This document shows positions 40,808-53,695 of a stretch of 64,000 nucleotides of DNA, piece by piece. The stretch is taken from the NCBI RefSeq assembly GCF_051401765.1, contig NW_027480480.1, positions 682,001-746,000 on the forward strand. The letters are read 5' to 3'. The stretch comes from Calliopsis andreniformis (Eukaryota; Arthropoda; Insecta; Hymenoptera; Andrenidae). The notes under the pieces are model-generated. The model had not been told where the DNA came from and made no database searches. It was given only the letters and a program-made list of their open reading frames with translations. The translations under genes were made by a program, and so were the position numbers. How positions within the stretch are numbered: the first letter of the stretch is position 1; the number at the start of each line of letters is the position of its first letter.

Positions 40808-43545
40808 GTATTGAGGATTGAAGCCTGACGATTGAGGATTGAGGGGTGAGGATTGAGGATTGAGGATGGAGGATTGAAGATTGACTAATGAGGATTGAAG
40901 ATGGAGGATTGAGGATTGAGGATTGAGGATTGAGGGTTGAGTGTTGAGGTTTGTGTATTGAACCCTGAGAGTTCAGGATATTCTATGGAGTATTGAGAAC
41001 TGAGGATTGATGTTTGAGCATTGAGGATTGAGGATTGAGGATTGAGGATTGAGTATTGAGGATTGAGGATTGAGGATTGAAGACTGAATATTGATGATTG
41101 AAGATTGAGGATCGAGGATTGAGCGTTGTGGATTGAGGACGAGGACTGAGGGTTGAGTATTGATGTTTGAGGTCTGAGGATTGAAGATTGAAGGTTGAGA
41201 ATTGAGGATTGAGGATTGACGATTGAAGATTGAGGATTGGGTGTTGAGGATTGAAGAATGAGGATTGAGGATTGAGGATTGAGGATTGAGGATTGAGGAT
41301 TGAAGATTGAGTACTGCGGATTGAAGATTAAGGATTGAGGTCTGAGTATTGAGGATTGAGGATTGAAGATTGAGGATTGGGTGCTGAGGATTGAAGAATG
41401 AGGATTGAGGATTGAGGATTGAGGATTGAGGATTGAAGATTGAGGATTGGGTATTGATGATTGAAGGATGAGGATTGCGGATTGAGTATTGATGATTGAG
41501 GATTGCAGATTGAGTATTGAGGATTGAAGATTGTGGGTTGAGGATTGAGGATTGGGGATTGAGCACTGAGGATTGAGGATTGAGGATTGAAGATTGAAGA
41601 TTGACTATTGAGGATTGAAGATTGAGGATTGAGGATTGAGTATTGAGGATTGAGGATTGAGGATTGATGGTTGAGCATTGAGGATTGAGGATTGAGGATT
41701 GAGGACTGAGGATTGAGTATTGAGGATTGAGGATTGAGGATTGAGGATTGAGGATTGAGGATTGAGGATTGAGGACTGAAGATTGAATATAGATGATTGA
41801 AGATTGAGGATTGAGGATTGATGGTTGTGGATTGAGGACGAGGACTGAGGGTTGAGTATTGATGTTTGAGTTCTGAGAACTGAGGAATGAGGATTGAGAA
41901 TTGAGGATTGAGGATTGAGGGTTGAGGACTGAAGATTGATTATTGAGGATTGAAGATTGAGCATTGAGGATTGAGGATTGAGTATCGAGGATTGAAGATT
42001 GAGTATTGGGGGTTGAGGGTTGACGACTGAGTATTGAGTATTGAGGATTGAGAATTGAGGATTGATTATTGAAGATTGAGTATTGAGGATTGAAGATTGA
42101 GGATTGAGGATTGAGGGTTGAGGATTGAGGATGAGGGCTGGGGGTTGAGGCTTGAGGTTTGAGGACTGAGGACTGAGGACTGAGAATTGAGAATTTAGGA
42201 TTGAGGATTGAGGATTGAAGATTGAGGATTGGGTATTGAGGATTGAAGAATGATGATTGAGGATTGAGTATTGAGGATTGAGGATTGAGGATTGAAGGTT
42301 GAGGATTGAGGACTGAGGATGGAGGATTGAAGATTGAAGATTGAGTATTGAGGATTGAAGATTGGTGATTGAGGATTGAGTATTGAGGATTGAGTGTTGA
42401 GTGTTGAGGTTTGAGTATTGAATCCTGAGAATTCAGGATACTCTATTGAGTATTGAGAATTGAGGATTGATGGTTGTGTATTGAGGATTGAGGATTGAGG
42501 ATTGAGAATTGAAGATTGAGGATTGGGTGTTGAGGATTGAAGAATGAGGGTTGAGGATTGAGGATTGAGGATTGAGTATTGAAGATTGAGGATTGGGTAT
42601 TGAGGATTGAAGAATGAGGATTGAGGATTGAGGATTGAGGATTGAGTATTGCAGATTGAGTATTGAGGATTGAAGTTTGAGGGTTGAGCATTGAGGATAC
42701 AGGATTGAGCATTGAGGGTTGAGGATTGAGGATTGAGGATTGAAGATTGAGTATTGAGGATTGAAGATTGAGTATTGAGGATTGAAGATTGAGGATTGAG
42801 GATTGAGGATTGAGGATTGAGGATGAGGGCTGGGGGTTGAGGCTTGAGGTTTGAGGACTGAGGACTGAGGACTGAGAATTGAGAATTTAGGATTGAGGAT
42901 TGAGGATTGAAGATTGAGGATTGGGTATTGAGGATTGAAGAATGATGATTGAGGATTGAGTATTGAGGATTGAGGATTGAGGATTGAAGGTTGAGGATTG
43001 AGGACTGAGGATTGAGGATTGAAGATTGAGGATTGGGGATTGAGGATTGACGATTGAGGATTGAGTATTGAGGATTGAGAATTGAGGATTGATTATTGAA
43101 GATTGATTATTGAGGATTGAAGATTGAGGATTGAGGATTGAGGATTGAGGATAGAGGATGAGGGCTGAGGGTTGAGCATTGAGGTTTGAGGACTGAGGAC
43201 TGAGGATTGAGGATTGAGAATTGAGGATTGAAGATTGAGGATTGAGGATTGAGGATTGAGGATTGAGGATGAGGGCTGAGGGTTGAGGCTTGAGGTTTTA
43301 GGACAGAGGACTGAGGACTGAGAATTGAGAATTTAGGATTGAGGATTGAGGATTGAAGATTGAGGATTGGGTATTGAGGATTGAAGAATGATGATTGAGG
43401 ATTGAGTATTGAGGATTGAGGATTGAGGATTGAAGGTTGAGGATTGAGGACTGACGATTGAGGATTGATGATTGAGGATTGGGTATTGAGGATTGAAGAA
43501 AGAGGATTGAGGATTGAGGATGGAGGATTGAAGATTGAAGATTGA
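40808..43545. repeat. 2738-bp higher-order unit, copy 2
   Basis: Direct tandem copy of the preceding unit. The match continues about 15 bp past the nominal end and breaks at 43561, where GAAGATTGATG replaces GAAGCCTGACG. What follows resembles the inside of the unit again (M2 alpha at 43621, 1201 bp after the one at 42420), so a truncated third start is present. Confidence 0.88.
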
Positions 43546-46500
43546 GTATTGAGGATTGAAGATTGATGATTGAGGATTGAGTATTGAGGATTGAGTGTTG
43601 AGTGTTGAGGTTTGAGTATTGAATCCTGAGAATTCAGGATACTCTATTGAGTATTGAGAATTGAGGATTGATGGTTGTGTATTGAGGATTGAGGATTGAG
43701 GATTGAGAATTGAAGATTGAGGATTGGGTGTTGAGGATTGAAGAATGAGGGTTGAGGATTGAGGATTGAGGATTGAGGATTGAGTATTGAAGATTGAGGA
43801 TTGGGTATTGAGGATTGAAGAATGAGGATTGAGGATTGAGGATTGAGGATTGAGTATTGCAGATTGAGTATTGAGGATTGAAGTTTGAGGGTTGAGCATT
43901 GAGGATACAGGATTGTGCATTGAGGGTTGAGGATTGAGGATTGAGGATTGAAGATTGAGTATTGAGGATTGAAGATTGAGGATTGAGGATTGAGTATTGA
44001 GAATTGAGGGCTGATAGTTGAGTATAGAGGACTGAAGATTGAGGATTGAAGATTTAGTATTGAGGATTCAGAATTGAGGTTTGAGGACTGAGGATTGAGG
44101 ATTGAAGATTGAGTATTGAGGATTGAAGGTTGAGGATTGAGGATTGAGGATTGAGGATTGAAGATTGAAGATTCAGTATTGAGGATCGAAGGTTGAGAGT
44201 TGAGGATTGAGGATTGAACATTGAGGAATGAGTGCTGAGGTTTGAGTAGTGAAAATTGATGTTCGTGGATACACGTTGGAAGATTGCAGAATGAGTATTG
44301 AGTATTGAAAGCTGTGAATTGAGGATATTCTATTGAGGATTGAGGAATGACAACAGATTGTTGAGGACTGAGGGCTGAAGATTGAGGATTCAGCGTTGAG
44401 GATTCAGAATTGAGGTTTGAGGACAGAGGATTAAGGATTGAAGATTGAGGATTGAGGATTGAGAATTGAGGATTGAGGATTGAAGACTGAGGATTGGGTA
44501 TTGAGGATTCAACATTGAGGATTGAGGGTTGAGGATTGAGGATTGAGGATTGACGATTGACGATTGAGGAAAGAGGATGTGGGCTGATGGTTGGGGATTG
44601 AGGATTGAGGTCTGAGGACTCAGGATTGACGATTGAGAATTGAGGATTGAGGATTGAGGATTGAGGCATGAGGATTGAGGATTGAGGATTGAAGATTGAG
44701 GATTGTGGATTGAGGATGAAGGCTGAGGGTTGAGGATTGAGGTTTGAGGTCTGAGGACTGAGGACTGAGGATTGAGAATTGAGGATTGAGGATTGAGGAT
44801 TGAGTGTTGAGGAGTGAGAATTGAAGATTGAGTATTGATGATTGAAGATTGAGGATTGAAGAATGAGGACTGAGGATTGAGGATTGAGGATTAAGGATTG
44901 AAGATTGAGTATTGAGGATTGATGATTGGCGATCGAGGATTGAGAATCGAGGATTGAGGATTGAGGATTGAGGATTGAAGATTGAGTATTGAGGATTGAA
45001 GGTTCAGGATTGTGGATTGAGGATTGAGGATTGAGCATTGAATATTGGGTATTGGGGACTGAGTGTTGAGGGTTGAGTGATGAGAATTGATGTTTGTGGT
45101 TAGAGATTTGAAGATTGCAGATTGAGTATTGAGTATTGAAAACTGTGAATTGACGACATTCTATTGAGGATTGAGGTTTGACAACTGATTGTTGAGGACT
45201 GAGGGCTGAAGATTGAGGATTCAGTATTGAGGATTCAGGATTGAGGTTGGAGGACAGAGGATTGAGGATTGAGGATTGAGGATTGAGGATTGAGTATTGA
45301 GGATTGAGGATTGAGGATTGAAGACTGAATATTGATGATTGAAGTTTGAGGATCGAGGATTGAGGGTTGTGGATTGAGGACGAGGACTGAGGGTTGAGTA
45401 TTGATGTTTGAGGTCTGAGGATTGAGGATTGAAGGTTGTGAATTGAGGATTGAGGATTGACGATTGAAGATTGAGGATTGAGGACTGAGGATTGAGGATT
45501 GAGGATGAGGGCTGAGGGTTGAGGATTGAGGGTTGAGGATTGAAGATTGAGTATTGAGGATTGAAGATTGAGGATTGAGGATTGAGGATTGAGGATTGAG
45601 GATTGAGGATTGTAGGTTGAATATTGATGATTGAAGATTGAGGGTTGAGGATTGAGGTTTGTGGATTGAGGACGAGGACTGAGGGTTGAGTATTGAGGAT
45701 TGAGTTCTGAGGATTGAGGATTGCGGATTGAAGATTGAGGATTGGATGTTGAGGATTGAAGATTGAGGATTGAGGATTGAGGATTGAGGATTGAGGATTG
45801 AAGATTGAGGATTGGGTATTGAGGATTGAACAATGAGGATTGCGGATTGAGGACTGATGGTTGAGGATTGCAGATTGAGTATTGAGGATGGAAGATTGAG
45901 GGTTGAGGATTGAGTATTGAGGATTGAGGATTGAGGATTGAGGATTGAATATTGAGTATTGAGTATTGAAGGTTGAGGATTGAGGGTTGAGTATCGATGA
46001 TTGAGGATTGAAGGTTGAGGATTGGGGACTGAGTGTTGAGGGTTGAGTGATGAGAATTGATGTTTGTGGATAGAAATTTGGAGATTGCATATTGAGTATT
46101 GAGTATTGAAAACTGTGAATTGATGATATTCTATTGAGGATTGAGGATTGACGTCTGATTGTTCAGGTCTGAGGTCTGAAGGTTGAGGATTCAGGACTGA
46201 GGATTCAGGATTGAGGTTTGATGACTGAGGATTGAGGATTGAGGATTGAGGCATGAGGATTGAGTATTGAGGATTGAAGATTGAGGATTGAGGATTGAGG
46301 ATGAGGGCTGAGGGTTGAGGATTGTGGTTTGAGGTCTGTGGACTGAGGATTGAGGATTGAGAATTGAGGATTGTGGGTTGAAGATTGAAGATTGAGGATT
46401 GAGGATTGAAGATTGAGGATTGGGTATTGAGGATTGAAGAATGAGGATTGAGGATTGAGTATTGAGGATTGAGGATTGAAGATTGAGTATTGAGAATTGA

Positions 46501-48887
46501 AGATTGAGGATTGAGGATTGACGATTGACGACTGAGGATTGAGGATTGTAGGTTGAATATTGATGATTGAATATTGAGGATTGAGGATTGAGGTTTGTGG
46601 ATTGAGGACGAGGACTGAGGGTTGAATATTGATGTTTGCGGTCTGAGGATTCAGGATTGAGGATTGAGGATTGAGAATTGAGGATTGAGGATTGAGGATT
46701 GAAGATTGAGGTTTGGGTATTGAGGATTGAAGAATGAGGGTTGAGGATTGAGTATTGAGGATTGAAGATTCAGTATTGAGGATCGAAGATTGAGAGTAGA
46801 GGATTGAGGATTGAACATTGAGGAATGAGTGCTGAGGGTCGAGTAGTGAAAATTGATGTTTGTGGATACACGTTGGAAGATTGCAGATTGAGTATTGAGT
46901 ATTGAAAGCTGTGAATTGAGGATATTCTATTGAGGATTGAGGAATGACAACTGATTGTTGAGGACTGAGGGCTGAAGATTGAGGATTCAGGGTTGAGGAT
47001 TCAGAATTGAGGTTTGAGGACAGAGAATTGAGGATTGAAGATTGAGGATTGAGGATTGAGAATTGAGGATTGAGGATTGAAGACTGAGGATTGGGTATTG
47101 AGGATTCAACATTGAGGATTGAGGGTTGGTGATTGAGGATTGAGGATTGACGATTGACGATTGAGGAATGAGGATGTGGGCTGAGGGTTGGGGATTGAGG
47201 TTTGAGGTCTGAGGACTGAGGATTGAGGATTGAGAATTGAGGATTGAGGATTGAGGATTGAAGATTGAGGATTGGGTGTTGAGGATTGAAGAATGAGGAT
47301 TGAGGAGTGAGGATTGAGGATTGAGGGTTGAGGATTGAGTATTGAGGATTGAAGATTGAGGATTGAGGTCTGAGGATTGAGGATTGAGGATTGAAGATTG
47401 AGGATTGAGGATTGAGGCATGAGGATTGAGGATTGAGGATTGAAGATTGAGGATTGAGGATTGAGGATGAGGGCTGAGGGTTGAGTATTGAGGATTGAGT
47501 ACTGAAGATTGAGTATTGAGGATTGAAGATTGTAGGTTGAATATTGATGATTGAAGATTGAGGATTGAGGATTGAGGTTTGTGGATTGAGGACGAGGACT
47601 GAGGGTTGAATATTGATGTTTGCGGTCTGAGGATTGAGGATTGAGGATTCAGGATTGAGAATTGAGGATTGAGGATTGAGGATTGAGGTTTGAGGTTTGA
47701 AGATTGAGGATTGAGGATTGAGGATGAGGGCTGAGGGTTGAGGGTTGAGGTTAGAGGACTGAGGACTGAGTATTGACGATTGAGAATTGAGGATTGAGGA
47801 TAGAGGATTGAAGATTGAGGATCAGGTATTGAGGATTGAAGAATGAGGATTGAGGAATGAGGATTGAGGATCGAGGATTGAGGTTTGAGTATTGAGGATC
47901 GAGGACTGAAGATTGAGGATTGGGTATTGCGGATTGAACATTGAGGATTGAGGATTGAGGATTGAGGATTGAGGATTGAGGATTGAGGATTGAGGATTGA
48001 GGACTGAAGATTGAATATTGATGATTGAAGATTGAGGATTGAGGATTTATGGTTGTGGATTGAGGACGAGGACTGAGGGTTGAGTATTGATGTTCGAATA
48101 CTGAGAACTGAGGATTGAGGATTGAGAATTGAGGACTGAGGATTGTGGATTAATGATTGAGGATTGGGTATTGAGGGTTGAAGAATGAGGATTGAGGATG
48201 GAGGATTGGGGACTGAGGATTGAAGACTGTGTGTTGAGGGTTGAAGATTGGGGATTGAGGATTGAGGATTCGGGATTGAGGATTGAGGATTGAGGATTGA
48301 AGATTGATTATTGAGGATTGAAGATTGAGGATTGAGGTTTGAGGATTGAGGATTGAGGATTGAAGATTGAGGATTGGGGATTGAGGATTGACGATTGAGG
48401 ATAGAGAATTGAGGATTGATTATTGAAGATTGAGCATTGAGGATTGAGGATTGATGATTGAGGATTGAGGATTGAGGATTGAGGATTGAGGATTGAGGAT
48501 GAGGGCTGAGGGTTGAGGGTTGAGGTTTGAGGACTGAGGACTGAGGACTGAGGATTGAGAATTGAGGATTGAGGATTGAGGATTGATGATTGAGGATTGG
48601 GTATTGAGGATTGAAGAATGATGATTGAGGATTGAGGATTGATGATTGAGGATTGGAGACTGACGATTGAGGATTGAGGATTGAGGATTGAGGATTGAGG
48701 ATTGAAGATTGAGTTTTGAGGATTGAAAATTGAGGATTAAGTATTGAGGATTCAGGATTGAGGATTGAGGATTGAGGATTGAGTATTGAGGATTGAAGAT
48801 TGAGTATTGAGAATTGAGGATTGAGGATTGAGGATTGAAGATTGAGGATTGGGGACTGAGTGTTGAGGGTTGAGTGATGAGAATTAT
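43546..48887. repeat. Second copy of the 32.9-38 kb segment, with a 403-bp insertion
   Basis: Matches 32860-37727 from about 43701 (see offsets there). The insertion relative to the first copy spans about 45294-45697 and consists of an M3-containing module with the signatures GAAGTTTGAGGATCG, GGTTGTGAATTGAGG and GATTGTAGGTTGAATATTG. Single-base differences include TTTGAGTAGT near 44241 against GTTGAGTAGT. M1 copies at 44260, 45091, 46061 and 46857. Confidence 0.82.
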
Positions 48888-51291
48888 TGTTTGTGGATAG
48901 AAATTTGAAGATTGCAGATTGTGTATTGAGTATTGAAAACTGTGAATTGATGATATTCTATTGAGGATTGAGGATTGACATCTGATTGTTCTGGTCTGAG
49001 GTCTGAAGATTGAGGATTCAGGATTGAGGATTCAGGATTGAGCTTTGATGACTGAGGATTGAGGATTGAGCATTGAGGCATGAGGATTGAGGACTGATGA
49101 TTGAAGATTGAGGATTGTGGATTGAGGATGAGGGCTGAGGGTTGAGGATTGAGGTTTGAGGTCTGAGGACTGAGGATTGAGGATTGAGAATTGTGGATTG
49201 AGGGTTGAAGGTTGAAGATTGAGGATTGTGTATTGAGGATTGAAGCCTGACGATTGAGGATTGAGGGGTGAGGATTGAGGATTGAGGATGGAGGATTGAA
49301 GATTGACTATTGAGGATTGAAGATTGAGGATTGAGGATTGAGGATTGAGGATTGAGGGTTGAGTGTTGAGGTTTGTGTATTGAACCCTGAGAGTTCAGGA
49401 TATTCTATGGAGTATTGAGAATTGAGGATTGATGGTTGAGCATTGAGGATTGAGGATTGAGGATTGAGGATTGAGTATTGAGGATTGAGGATTGAGGATT
49501 GAAGACTGAATATTGATGATTGAAGGTTGAGGATCGAGGATTGAGGGTTGTGGATTGAGGACGAGGACTGAGGGTTGAGTATTGATGTTTGAGGTCTGAG
49601 GATTGAAGATTGAAGGTTGAGAATTGAGGATTGAGGATTGACGATTGAAGATTGAGGATTGGGTGTTGAGGATTGAAGAATGAGGATTGAGGATTGAGGA
49701 TTGAGGATTGAGGATTGAAGATTGAGTACTGCGGATTGAAGATTAAGGATTGAGGTCCGAGGATTGAGGATTGAGGATTGAAGATTGAGGATTGGGTGTT
49801 GAGGATTGAAGAATGAGGATTGAGGATTGAGGATTGAGGATTGAGGATTGAAGATTGAGGATTGGGTATTGATGATTGAAGGATGAGGATTGCGGATTGA
49901 GTATTGATGATTGAGGATTGCAAATTGAGTATTGAGGATTGAAGATTGTGGGTTGAGGATTGAGGATTGAGGATTGAGCACTGAGGATTGAGGATTGAGG
50001 ATTGAGGATTGAAGATTGACTATTGAGGATTGAAGATTGAGGATTGAGGATTGAGTATTGAGGATTGAGGATTGAGGATTGAAGATTGAGTATTGAGTAC
50101 TGAAGATTGAGGATTGAGGATTGAGTATTGGGGATTGAGGATTGAAGGTTGAGGATTGGGGACTGAGTGTTGAATGTTGAGTGATGAGGATTGATGTTTG
50201 TGAATAAAGATTTGAAGATTGCAGATTGAGTACTTGGTATTGAAAACTGTGAATTGATGATATTCTATTAAGGATTCAGGATTGACATCTGATAGTTGAT
50301 GTCTGAGGTCTGAAGATTCAGGATTCAGAATTGAGGTTTGAGGACTGAGGATTGAGTATTGAGGATTGAGGATTGAGGATTGAGGATTGAGGATTGAGGA
50401 TTGAGGACTGAAGATTGAATATAGATGATTGAAGATAAAGGATTGAGGATTGGTGGTTGTGGATTGAGGACGAGGACTGAGGGTTGAGTATTGATGTTTG
50501 AGCTCTGAGAACTGAGGAATGAGGATTGAGAATTGAGGATTGAGGATTGAGGATTGAGGATTGAGGATTGGGTATTGAGGGTTGAAGAATGAGGATTGAG
50601 GATGGAGGATTGGGGACTGAGGATTGAAGACTGTGTATTGAGGGTTGAAGATTGGGGATTGAGGATTGAGGATTCGGGATTGAGGATTGAGGATTGAGGA
50701 TTGAAGATTGATTATTGAGGATTGAAGATTGAGGATTCAGGTTTGAGGATTGAGGATTGAGGATTGAAGATTGAGGATTGGGGATTGAGGATTGACGATT
50801 GAGGATAGAGAATTGAGGATTGATTATTGAAGATTGAGCATTGAGGATTGAGGATTGATGATTGAGGATTGAGGATTGAGGATTGAGGATTGAGGATTGA
50901 GGATGAGGGCTGAGGGTTGAGGGTTGAGGTTTGAGGACTGAGGACTGAGGACTGAGGATTGAGAATTGAGGATTGAGGATTGAGGATTGATGATTGAGGA
51001 TTGGGTATTGAGGATTGAAGAATGATGATTGAGGATTGAGGATTGATGATTGAGGATTGGAGACTGACGATTGAGGATTGAGGATTGAGGATTGAGGATT
51101 GAGGATTGAAGATTGAGTATTGAGGATTGAAAATTGAGGATTAAGTATTGAGGATTCAGGATTGAGGATTGAGGATTGAGGATTGAGTATTGAGGATTGA
51201 AGATTGAGTATTGAGAATTGAGGATTGAGGATTGAGGATTGAAGATTGAGGATTGGGGACTGAGTGTTGAGGGTTGAGTGATGAGAATTGA
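48888..51291. repeat. 2404-bp higher-order unit, tandem copy 1
   Basis: Landmarks M1a 48888, M2 49382, M1b 50195, next M1a 51292 give spacings 494, 813 and 1097. Private or shared variants include GGTCCGAGG near 49754 and GCAAATTGAG near 49920, both shared with the next unit only. The M1a here has GAATTATTGT at its landmark, a private change. Confidence 0.9.
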
Positions 51292-51785
51292 TGTTTGTGG
51301 ATAGAAATTTGAAGATTGCAGATTGTGTATTGAGTATTGAAAACTGTGAATTGATGATATTCTATCGAGGATTGAGGATTGACATCTGATTGTTCTGGTC
51401 TGAGGTCTGAAGATTGAGGATTCAGGATTGAGGATTCAGGATTGAGCTTTGATGACTGAGGATTGAGGATTGAGCATTGAGGCATGAGGATTGAGGATTG
51501 ATGATTGAAGATTGAGGATTGTGGATTGAGGATGAGGGCTGAGGGTTGAGGATTGAGGTTTGAGGTCTGAGGACTGAGGATTGAGGATTGAGAATTGTGG
51601 ATTGAGGGTTGAAGGTTGAAGATTGAGGATTGTGTATTGAGGATTGAAGCCTGACGATTGAGGATTGAGGGGTGAGGATTGAGGATTGAGGATGGAGGAT
51701 TGAAGATTGACTATTGAGGATTGAAGATTGAGGATTGAGGATTGAGGATTGAGGATTGAGGGTTGAGTGTTGAGGTTTGTGTATT

Positions 51786-51809
51786 GAACCCTGAGAGTTC
51801 AGGATATTC
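51786..51809. repeat. M2 hairpin motif, beta form
   Basis: This is the version carried by the 2404-bp higher-order units: ACCCTGA-GAGT-TCAGGAT, so one stem position is now a C/A mismatch and the EcoRI site is lost. The same form is at 30497, 38222, 40960, 49382, 54190, 57263 and 61571. Copies at 25742 and 27403 are intermediate: they have the beta loop (GAGT) but the alpha stem (ATCCTGA). The loop change therefore probably preceded the stem change. The context upstream is also altered, to GGTTTGTGTATTGAA. Confidence 0.85.
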
Positions 51810-52561
51810 CATGGAGTATTGAGAATTGAGGATTGATGGTTGAGCATTGAGGATTGAGGATTGAGGATTGAGGATTGAGTATTGAGGATTGAGGATTGAG
51901 GATTGAAGACTGAATATTGATGATTGAAGGTTGAGGATCGAGGATTGAGGGTTGTGGATTGAGGACGAGGACTGAGGGTTGAGTATTGATGTTTGAGGTC
52001 TGAGGATTGAAGATTGAAGGTTGAGAATTGAGGATTGAGGATTGACGATTGAAGATTGAGGATTGGGTGTTGAGGATTGAAGAATGAGGATTGAGGATTG
52101 AGGATTGAGGATTGAGGATTGAAGATTGAGTACTGCGGATTGAAGATTAAGGATTGAGGTCCGAGGATTGAGGATTGAGGATTGAAGATTGAGGATTGGG
52201 TGTTGAGGATTGAAGAATGAGGATTGAGGATTGAGGATTGAGGATTGAGGATTGAAGATTGAGGATTGGGTATTGATGATTGAAGGATGAGGATTGCGGA
52301 TTGAGTATTGATGATTGAGGATTGCAAATTGAGTATTGAGGATTGAAGATTGTGGGTTGAGGATTGAGGATTGAGGATTGAGCACTGAGGATTGAGGATT
52401 GAGGATTGAGGATTGAAGATTGACTATTGAGGATTGAAGATTGAGGATTGAGGATTGAGTATTGAGGATTGAGGATTGAGGATTGAAGATTGAGTATTGA
52501 GTACTGAAGATTGAGGATTGAGGATTGAGTATTGGGGATTGAGGATTGAAGGTTGAGGATT

Positions 52562-52766
52562 GGGGACTGAGTGTTGAATGTTGAGTGATGAGGATTGATG
52601 TTTGTGAATAAAGATTTGAAGATTGCAGATTGAGTACTTGGTATTGAAAACTGTGAATTGATGATATTCTATTAAGGATTCAGGATTGACATCTGATAGT
52701 TGATGTCTGAGGTCTGAAGATTCAGGATTCAGAATTGAGGTTTGAGGACTGAGGATTGAGTATTGA
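52562..52766. repeat. M1b subtype of the M1 module
   Basis: This subtype is told from M1a by TTGAATGTTGAGTGATGAGG upstream, TGTTTGTGAATA in place of TGTTTGTGGATA, a TACTTGGTATTG segment, ATTCTATTAAGG, and GATAGTTGATGTCTGAGG in place of GATTGTTC(A/T)GGTCTGAGG. Copies are at landmarks 28216 (an earlier form, keeping TATTGGGTATTG and GATTGCTGATG), 50195, 52599, 55672, 58076, 62391 and 63759. It always lies in the second half of the 2404-bp higher-order unit, 813 bp after M2 in unmodified units. The copy at 28216 looks ancestral to, or less derived than, the others; that ordering is inference from shared variants. Confidence 0.85.
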
Positions 52767-53695
52767 GGATTGAGGATTGAGGATTGAGGATTGAGGATTG
52801 AGGATTGAGGACTGAAGATTGAATATAGATGATTGAAGATAAAGGATTGAGGATTGGTGGTTGTGGATTGAGGACGAGGACTGAGGGTTGAGTATTGATG
52901 TTTGAGCTCTGAGAACTGAGGAATGAGGATTGAGAATTGAGGATTGAGGATTGAGGATTGAGGATTGAGGATTGGGTATTGAGGGTTGAAGAATGAGGAT
53001 TGAGGATGGAGGATTGGGGACTGAGGATTGAAGACTGTGTATTGAGGGTTGAAGATTGGGGATTGAGGATTGAGGATTCGGGATTGAGGATTGAGGATTG
53101 AGGATTGAAGATTGATTATTGAGGATTGAAGATTGAGGATTCAGGTTTGAGGATTGAGGATTGAGGATTGAAGATTGAGGATTGGGGATTGAGGATTGAC
53201 GATTGAGGATAGAGAATTGAGGATTGATTATTGAAGATTGAGCATTGAGGATTGAGGATTGATGATTGAGGATTGAGGATTGAGGATTGAGGATTGAGGA
53301 TTGAGGATGAGGGCTGAGGGTTGAGGGTTGAGGTTTGAGGACTGAGGACTGAGGACTGAGGATTGAGAATTGAGGATTGAGGATTGAGGATTGATGATTG
53401 AGGATTGGGTATTGAGGATTGAAGAATGATGATTGAGGATTGAGGATTGATGATTGAGGATTGGAGACTGACGATTGAGGATTAAGGATTGAGGATTGAG
53501 GATTGAGGATTGAAGATTGAGTATTGAGGATTGAAAATTGAGGATTAAGTATTGAGGATTCAGGATTGAGGATTGAGGATTGAGGATTGAGTATTGAGGA
53601 TTGAAGATTGAGTATTGAGAATTGAGGATTGAGGATTGAGGATTGAAGATTGAGGATTGGGGACTGAGTGTTGAGGGTTGAGTGATGAGAATTGA

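Larger units (their letters stand above)
51292..53695. repeat. 2404-bp higher-order unit, tandem copy 2
   Basis: Landmarks 51292, 51786, 52599, 53696, spacing 494, 813, 1097. The middle shares GGTCCGAGG and GCAAATTGAG with copy 1, but its M1a shares TCTATCGAGG with copy 3 (near 51362 and 53766). Different parts of the unit thus have different closest relatives, as expected for staggered exchange or conversion. Confidence 0.9.

Noticed and set aside
45294..45697. Insertion sequence at the 403-bp gain
   Set aside because: It has no transposase, no terminal repeats and is itself made of heptamers with an M3 core.
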